Translations under genes and position numbers: made by a program
Notes under the pieces: model-generated
What the model saw: the letters and a program-made list of their open reading frames with translations, nothing else
Databases searched by the model: none
Told to the model about the DNA's origin: nothing
Origin: Patescibacteria group bacterium
GTDB taxonomy: Bacteria; Patescibacteriota; Patescibacteriia; 2-12-FULL-60-25
Reading direction: 5' to 3'
DNA length: 33,450 bases
NCBI GenBank assembly: GCA_018817245.1
Contig: JAHIUG010000010.1
Coordinates: forward strand, 1 to 33,450
Shown: in pieces, positions 28,896 through 33,450 of the stretch
Position numbering within the stretch: position 1 is the first letter of the stretch
Layout: the number at the start of each line of letters is the position of its first letter

Positions 28896-29687
28896 TTATG
28901 CGATGTCGAAACGCGTGGTCATATATCCTACACCAAAAGGTGATTCATATGACAAGACTTTTGAATTCACATTCATACCATCCAGCGCTCCCAATAGTGT
29001 GATTATTGGACGATAGCCGCATTGAGCCACTTTTTCCAGAATTTCAGGATCAACAGCTAGAAGTTTGTTTACATCTCGTTCCGCAACAGCCTGTTGAACT
29101 GTTTGGTCAAATTTAGAGCCATCAGCATCAAATCCTGCCGGCGAATCCTGGCTTAGCTTGTGAGATAAATCCGCGCTCGCAACAATGGCAATTCGTCCCG
29201 GTTCAGCGTGAAGGACTTCTTTAAGCTGGCGGCCGAACTCGTAGTGCTCTTTTCCATCCAGAGCTGATGGTGAAATCGGAATCAACTTCCAGTTCGCGAG
29301 CTTAGAAGTTAAAAGCAAAAGTGGCACAGTGTATCCGTAATCCAGCTCCTCATTCGATGTAAGCGTGAAGGGCATTCCCTCATGCCGCAACTTGCGTTGC
29401 AAGTGATCAGTTACAAGATAGTCGCTTTTCACTTCTACTGTTGTGGAAAAATCTCCGAACTTTTTTAAGTTGCCTATATACTTTGCGGCTAGATTCGCGC
29501 TAAACGCATCAGGATAATGAGTCCCATGCGGCGCGATAATGCAAATAGTATCAGGCTTAACCAGATACAGAGCCTGCTCAATTTCCTGGCACGCGGTCAA
29601 AGTTGCAGCGAGTTTTTCGCGATGCTCTTTGCCAACAGATGGGATGAGGAGAGGTGAATGGGGGACGATGGTTGCGAAGACAATCAT
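28896..29687 (-). CDS. MEMO/LigB-like protein (AmmeMemoRadiSam system protein B family)
   Basis: A protein of 263 residues. The metal/active-site histidines of the class III extradiol dioxygenase fold are seen: H10 in VPHSPLL, H54 and H57 in IAPHGTHYPD, and ASADLSHKLSQDSPAG. In the three-part AmmeMemoRadiSam set this protein occurs with an AMMECR1 protein and a radical SAM enzyme; neither is beside it here. Its reaction is unknown, although the related ring-cleaving dioxygenases use iron. It is probably in the minus-strand run with priA, def and fmt. Confidence 0.8.
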   Translation of the reverse strand: MIVFATIVPHSPLLIPSVGKEHREKLAATLTACQEIEQALYLVKPDTICIIAPHGTHYPDAFSANLAAKYIGNLKKFGDFSTTVEVKSDYLVTDHLQRKLRHEGMPFTLTSNEELDYGYTVPLLLLTSKLANWKLIPISPSALDGKEHYEFGRQLKEVLHAEPGRIAIVASADLSHKLSQDSPAGFDADGSKFDQTVQQAVAERDVNKLLAVDPEILEKVAQCGYRPIITLLGALDGMNVNSKVLSYESPFGVGYMTTRFDIA

Positions 29688-29691
29688 ATGT

Positions 29692-29761
29692 ATTACGAAT
29701 TACGAATTTGATACGAATATTACGAATAGTTGACGAATATGTTATGTGCTACGTGTTACGA
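29692..29761. repeat. long heptamer array between two minus-strand genes
   Basis: Ten consecutive 7-base steps: ATTACGA, ATTACGA, ATTTGAT, ACGAATA, TTACGAA, TAGTTGA, CGAATAT, GTTATGT, GCTACGT, GTTACGA. It takes up nearly the whole gap and changes word along its length. Confidence 0.8.
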
Positions 29762-29764
29762 GCT

Positions 29765-31207
29765 CTAATTGAGAGTTAAAATAGCATCCGGTTCCGGTTC
29801 TTGATTTGTTTGCGGGATGAATGGCTCGCCGATTTTGTGAATCGCAAGAATCTTAACCGGCACCTCAACTATATTTTTCCATTGCCACCCGATTTCTTCA
29901 AATATCTGTTCGGATGGAATGGCGCGTAGCAGGCTGTGTTCCACAACGTACACCGTCGAATCATCTTCCGCCTTCACGAGCTCACCATTATGCAGATGAT
30001 ACAACTGACCGATAGGATAACTTTCAAGCTCGGTCGCGCTCACGATTTTAATTCTGCGGTTGTGAAAATACAAGCTGATGAACACTGGATGAATGAGCGG
30101 CTGCCTCCAACCATCTTCCACATACCATACACCCGGTGAATCTGCGGTCTTCATTAACACGCCTTGCGGGAATGAGGTGTAAATTGTGATTTTGTCGCCG
30201 TCAGGATAAGCGGCCAGATCTTCGAGTTCAACATCTTCCACTTCATCCATATTAAAACCGAATTTGCGGAAAGCTTCCATGGTGGCGATGTGGCGTTTGG
30301 AATCTTCTGTTAGCAAATAGATTTTACCATTCGGATCTTTAAGCAGTGAATATTTTGGAAATTTCATCGACGGACCGTCAGCATAGTTTTGAAGTTCCGC
30401 GTCTGACACAGTAATAATTTTTTTCTCATCAAAAACCAGAGACGACACCACGGCCGCAGAAGCAAACGGGCGTTTTTCACCAAAGCGTATCAAATAGGTT
30501 TGATCGGTCGTGTCGCTGTGTACAACTGTTCCGTCGGGAAATGACACACTGAACCATCGCTTCCAGATTTTCCAAAGATTAATATTTCCGTGGATGTGCG
30601 GAGTGTAGCTGTAAAGCATTGCTGTTGCATGGTTCACTGGCGTTACTCTAACTCCATCAATTATCGCGGTTTTGCCCATTCCTTGTCCGCCGATTGTTAA
30701 ACCGTTTGTTAAGAGCTGCATTAAATATTTTTCGCGATGCTGTTTAGCTGCCCATTCCAACTGCGCGCCAAAACCTCTGAGTTCTTGTAAATCAGGATCA
30801 TCTTTTGAACAACTATCGCAGATTCCATATCCGGTTGCCCAGTCCAGTTGATTTTGTGTTGGTGCCGGATCTTCTACCAACGATTGTTCTTTTTGCAGAA
30901 GCGCGAGTAAATACTTCGGATTCATTTTGTAGGACTGTGAAATCCGCCAAATAATCTCAGATGCAATTTTGAGTTTGCCGTCTGTGTCCACGACTTTCAG
31001 ATTTGCGAGCGTACCCTTTGAACGCAAAAAGTTCACCATGCGATCATAAGGCATGGCCGTGGAGTCAAAAATATCGTTGTCTGAGAGGATATAGTTTGGA
31101 TCAAAAGCCGGATAATCCGCCAAATCAACGGTTATTGCGTTCGCTGGAGGAGCGAGCGAAAATGCCATTGAAATCAATATAAAAAGTGTGATAATACGTT
31201 TTTTCAT
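29765..31207 (-). CDS. secreted protein with lysozyme-like domain and C-terminal repeats
   Basis: A protein of 480 residues with a signal peptide (KKRIITLFILISMAFSLAPPANA, cut near 24). Residues about 55-245 resemble a secreted lysozyme-like domain found in Patescibacteria: MNPKYLLALLQKEQSLVEDP with a candidate catalytic glutamate, WATGYGICD, and ATAMLYSYTPHIHGNINLWK. From about 250 onward, four loosely related units of 50-65 residues follow (FPDGTVVHSD..YLIRFGEKRPFAS; YSLLKDPNGKIYLLTEDSKR; FPQGVLMKTADSPGVWYVED; HNGELVKAEDDSTVYVVEHS), probably beta-rich and binding. A role in cell-wall remodelling or host-cell contact is inferred. The start lies 80 bases from the divergent gene at 31288. Confidence 0.7.
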   Translation of the reverse strand: MKKRIITLFILISMAFSLAPPANAITVDLADYPAFDPNYILSDNDIFDSTAMPYDRMVNFLRSKGTLANLKVVDTDGKLKIASEIIWRISQSYKMNPKYLLALLQKEQSLVEDPAPTQNQLDWATGYGICDSCSKDDPDLQELRGFGAQLEWAAKQHREKYLMQLLTNGLTIGGQGMGKTAIIDGVRVTPVNHATAMLYSYTPHIHGNINLWKIWKRWFSVSFPDGTVVHSDTTDQTYLIRFGEKRPFASAAVVSSLVFDEKKIITVSDAELQNYADGPSMKFPKYSLLKDPNGKIYLLTEDSKRHIATMEAFRKFGFNMDEVEDVELEDLAAYPDGDKITIYTSFPQGVLMKTADSPGVWYVEDGWRQPLIHPVFISLYFHNRRIKIVSATELESYPIGQLYHLHNGELVKAEDDSTVYVVEHSLLRAIPSEQIFEEIGWQWKNIVEVPVKILAIHKIGEPFIPQTNQEPEPDAILTLN

Positions 31208-31244
31208 AATATAGAGGGTATCACATCTGAGTGGATCGTGGAAT

Positions 31245-31272
31245 TTTACAAGTGGTAGGTTTGGTCTACAAA
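31245..31272 (+). promoter_or_regulatory. candidate promoter of the GT39-like gene
   Basis: TTTACA (31245-31250), a 16-base spacer, TACAAA (31267-31272), in the 80-base gap between divergent genes. TAGGAT nearer the ATG could act as a weak ribosome binding site. Confidence 0.4.
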
Positions 31273-31287
31273 TGATAGGATATTCAC

Positions 31288-32862
31288 ATGTTAAAAAGGC
31301 AGAAGTTTCCGTTTTCGGTTTTTATACTGATTTTGCTTTTAAGTACCACTTTTTTTGTTCTTCCATCAATTGGCGGCGTGATTTTTTTAAGTCCGGATGA
31401 AACAGCTGTTGCAGTAGCAGGCCGCTCATTGTCCGAAAACGGTACGTTTCGAGTAACTTCGGATTTGCTAGAAAAATATCCATGGGCTCATCCGCGAAGT
31501 TGGGTAACGCAGAATTCATACATAGTTCCGGTTGGTTTTCTTGGAATGCCGCTTATCGCCTCTGGGCTTTGGAATCTTGCCAGAGAATATGGGCTCGCGC
31601 TCTTCACGCCGCTCCTCGTTCTGTCAGTACTATTTCCACTCTGGGGTTTTACGCGCTCGTTCGGGCGAATAGGACAAATGGCAGCAATAGTTGGATGGAT
31701 GACTTTCCCAACAGTGATTCTTTATGCAAATCGCGGATTGTTCCCGAATTTGGTTGTTGTATGTCTGACAATCTGGGCTGCGTGGTTGGTCCAGCGTCCG
31801 AGGTCCGACATCCGAGGTCCGACGAGCTTAAGAATTATTATAGCTGGCGCGCTGGCTGGTCTGGCGCTTATCATTCGTCCTGTAGAAGCTGTGTGGGTTT
31901 TGCCGTGGATTCTAGTCGCATATTCGACAACTAAAGAACTGAAGAACAAAAGAACTAAAGAACATATTCAGTCCGCGATTTATTTTCTCATTCCGTTATT
32001 GATTGTTTGTGCGATCGGAGCTGGTTTGGCGTGGAAAACTTATGGCTCGCCATTTGCAATCGGTTATCAACTCCGTGATACGGTCACAAGTTCGAATGTC
32101 GAACAAAACTTCCAGCTTCCAACTTCCAGCTTCCAACTTCCAGCTTTACCTTTCGGATTCCATCCGCGCAATGTTTGGTTTAACATTCATTCGTATCTTA
32201 TTGAATATCTCGCGCCGTGGTTTATTTTGGCGGTCGTTGTTCTCACATTAACTTGGGAAGACAAGAGAGCGCGCATCTGGATTTACTTGTCAGCGTGGAC
32301 GCTCGCCATTCTCGCACTGATTTATGGACAAGGCTTATACCAGGATCATGTTCAACCTAATTTTGTATCGCTTGCCAATTCATTTTTGCGCTACATGATT
32401 CCCATTGCTGCGATTGGAGCAATATCCTTAGGATGGTTTGCTGGATATTTGAATAAACGTTTTGCGAAAAAGGGGATTGTGGTCGCTTTAATCATCACAA
32501 TCATATTGGGTGCGTTTGGAATTTGGACTGCGTTTGCCAGAGATGATGAAGGATTGTTGCAAAATCGCGTTGAGTTGGTTCGTTATTATTCGATTCGTTC
32601 GCAAGCACAGGAATGGTTGGATGAAGGAGCGATTATCTTATCTGACCGCAGTGATAAGATTTTCTTTCCAGCGTTTCATGCTGTGTCTCCTATGCCGAAC
32701 GAGGAGCGCGTTAAAGAGCTGAGCGAAACTTCCGGACATGACGTCGCGCTTTTTATTAGAACTTTGGATGAAGAGCGCGCAGAAGTTTGGAAAGACGCCG
32801 ATTTAGAGCTTGTATTGCTTTTCACGTCAGGAAACGAGGGTTTGTATTTAGTACAGAAATAA
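31288..32862 (+). CDS. GT39-like polytopic membrane glycosyltransferase
   Basis: A protein of 524 residues with about ten transmembrane helices and a first helix at about 9-31. The first outer loop has FLSPDETAVAVAGRSLSENG, matching the acidic catalytic motif of GT39/ArnT/PMT enzymes, which use lipid-phosphate sugars. The C-terminal 100 residues are soluble (ILSDRSDKIFFPAF). It probably adds sugars to surface molecules outside the membrane. Three repeat-derived inserts lie in loops: VQRPRSDIRGPTS (from 31796), STTKELKNKRTKEH (31932) and NFQLPTSSFQLPA (32107). Confidence 0.8.
   Translation: MLKRQKFPFSVFILILLLSTTFFVLPSIGGVIFLSPDETAVAVAGRSLSENGTFRVTSDLLEKYPWAHPRSWVTQNSYIVPVGFLGMPLIASGLWNLAREYGLALFTPLLVLSVLFPLWGFTRSFGRIGQMAAIVGWMTFPTVILYANRGLFPNLVVVCLTIWAAWLVQRPRSDIRGPTSLRIIIAGALAGLALIIRPVEAVWVLPWILVAYSTTKELKNKRTKEHIQSAIYFLIPLLIVCAIGAGLAWKTYGSPFAIGYQLRDTVTSSNVEQNFQLPTSSFQLPALPFGFHPRNVWFNIHSYLIEYLAPWFILAVVVLTLTWEDKRARIWIYLSAWTLAILALIYGQGLYQDHVQPNFVSLANSFLRYMIPIAAIGAISLGWFAGYLNKRFAKKGIVVALIITIILGAFGIWTAFARDDEGLLQNRVELVRYYSIRSQAQEWLDEGAIILSDRSDKIFFPAFHAVSPMPNEERVKELSETSGHDVALFIRTLDEERAEVWKDADLELVLLFTSGNEGLYLVQK
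31796..31823. repeat. in-frame heptamer array 1 in the GT39-like gene
   Basis: GTCCGAG, GTCCGAC, ATCCGAG, GTCCGAC: four units in a loop between membrane helices. The words are the reverse complement of those ending the flippase gene (20108). Confidence 0.92.
31932..31963. repeat. in-frame octamer array in the GT39-like gene
   Basis: TAAAGAAC, TGAAGAAC, AAAAGAAC, TAAAGAAC. It uses the same 8-base words as the intergenic array at 4393-4488, some 27 kb away. Confidence 0.93.
32107..32146. repeat. in-frame heptamer array 2 in the GT39-like gene
   Basis: AACTTCC, AGCTTCC, AACTTCC, AGCTTCC, AACTTCC, AGCTT: two alternating words over nearly six units, encoding the peptide NFQLPTSSFQLPA. Confidence 0.95.
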
Positions 32863-32863
32863 A

Positions 32864-32947
32864 AGTATACGGTATACAGTATTGGGTATTGAGTATGTGT
32901 AAAACAATACTGAATACTCAATACTCAATACTGAATAATCAATACTA
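32864..32947. repeat. inverted pair of heptamer arrays
   Basis: Left (32864-32898): AGTATAC, GGTATAC, AGTATTG, GGTATTG, AGTATGT. Right (32906-32947): AATACTG, AATACTC, AATACTC, AATACTG, AATAATC, AATACTA. The two sides are reverse complements (AGTATT/AATACT) and can form a long hairpin. The pair starts one base after a stop codon and ends three bases before the next ATG. Confidence 0.92.
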
Positions 32948-32950
32948 ATA

Positions 32951-33450
32951 ATGATAATTCCAAAAACTATCGCGTATCCGCTTTTACTTCTCCCATGGAT
33001 TTTGGCTTTGGCGATTTTTGGTTGGATTTTGATCCAACGCTTTCCACCGAGTGGCATGTTTGTGACAACGAGCATGATTGACGGAAAGAGCGCTTTTATC
33101 AATCCGTTTTTGCCGTCCGAACGTGTGAGCGTGCCAGGTTTGCAGCCTGACGGATGGGTTGGACAAAGAATTACTGGCGATCCAACATATTTCACAACGC
33201 GTGTACCAGGTCCGTATGAAAGTGCTGAGATAGAGATTGATTTTCGTTCGGTTCGGCAGCCGCTTTTGGAATTTGGAATTGTGCGCGATGCTGAGGGAAA
33301 TGATTTGGATTTAACTCCAATGTATTTGGAACAATTGCAAGCGGATGTTTGGCGTACTGTGAAAAACGGATATGTACGCGTTGGGATTTCAGATGTGAGA
33401 TTAGATGATCCGAATTCGCGAGGGCTAGCGGTTTGGGATGCAACAAGTAG
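32951..33450 (+). CDS. uncharacterised membrane-anchored protein (3' end beyond window)
   Basis: An open frame of 166 codons runs off the right edge from ATG 32951. One transmembrane segment lies at about 7-28 (AYPLLLLPWILALAIFGWIL), followed by a probably extracellular beta-rich region (DFRSVRQPLLEFGIVRDAEG, MYLEQLQADVWRTVKNGYVR). I do not recognise the family. The preceding gene is a membrane glycosyltransferase, so a surface role is likely. There is no Shine-Dalgarno sequence, because the leader is a heptamer array. Confidence 0.7.
   Translation, partial: MIIPKTIAYPLLLLPWILALAIFGWILIQRFPPSGMFVTTSMIDGKSAFINPFLPSERVSVPGLQPDGWVGQRITGDPTYFTTRVPGPYESAEIEIDFRSVRQPLLEFGIVRDAEGNDLDLTPMYLEQLQADVWRTVKNGYVRVGISDVRLDDPNSRGLAVWDATS

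Noticed and set aside
1..33450. tRNA, rRNA, tmRNA or RNase P genes
   Set aside because: I looked for T-loop (GGTTCGAATCC-like) and other conserved cores and found none that fold.

Overview
The window looks like a chromosomal segment of a Patescibacteria (Candidate Phyla Radiation) bacterium, most likely of the Parcubacteria side. The reasons are the order infA-rpmJ-rpsM-rpsK-rpsD-rpoA-rplQ-rplM-rpsI; shortened core proteins (RpoA without its C-terminal domain, a 624-residue AlaRS, a short L13); a VirD4-like ATPase paired with a large one-helix membrane protein; a solitary PaaX/Cas2-like gene; and start codons mostly without a Shine-Dalgarno sequence. The phylum is an inference from gene content, because there is no rRNA gene in the window.

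Layout. 1-575: end of an unknown gene, then a small GatC-like gene with its own terminator. 787-7240: a type IV secretion/pilus-like pair, an alpha/beta hydrolase, a D,D-carboxypeptidase and mnmA. 7390-8073: an isolated unknown gene. 8207-9776: an AT-rich minus-strand island with an isochorismatase-like hydrolase and two conserved uncharacterised proteins. 9796-12793: a membrane sensor-like protein and alaS. 13028-13399: a small lipoprotein. 13541-17915: the infA to rpsI translation/transcription operon. 18189-18467: an isolated small gene. 18671-24534: a surface polysaccharide locus with a flippase, a GT4, a GT2 and a GT2 fused to an O-antigen ligase-like domain. 24538-25490: a PaaX/Cas2-like gene between direct repeats. 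25560-31207 (minus): fmt, def, a degenerate priA, a MEMO/LigB-like gene and a secreted lysozyme-like protein. 31288-33450: a GT39-like membrane glycosyltransferase and a gene cut by the window end.

The most unusual signal is not a gene. More than twenty short arrays with a strict 7-nt period (two with an 8-nt period) occur throughout the window. Each array has its own word, with 3-6 imperfect copies. They fill many intergenic gaps, often ending within a few bases of a start codon. They also lie in frame inside alaS, fmt, priA, the flippase, the GT2-ligase fusion and the GT39 gene, where they encode locus-specific low-complexity peptides. Two intergenic arrays are inverted pairs able to fold into hairpins. 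A second repeat family has inverted ends that begin TGTCAT and end ATGACA. One of its copies sits in frame exactly at the junction of the GT2-ligase fusion. A third case is a perfect 30-bp direct repeat on both sides of the PaaX/Cas2-like gene; it carries a Shine-Dalgarno sequence and is followed at the same spacing by ATG in both copies.

The small isolated genes (171, 7390, 13028, 18189) and the PaaX-like gene carry purine-rich Shine-Dalgarno sequences, whereas the conserved housekeeping genes mostly do not. This suggests two translation-initiation classes, perhaps separating accessory from core genes.
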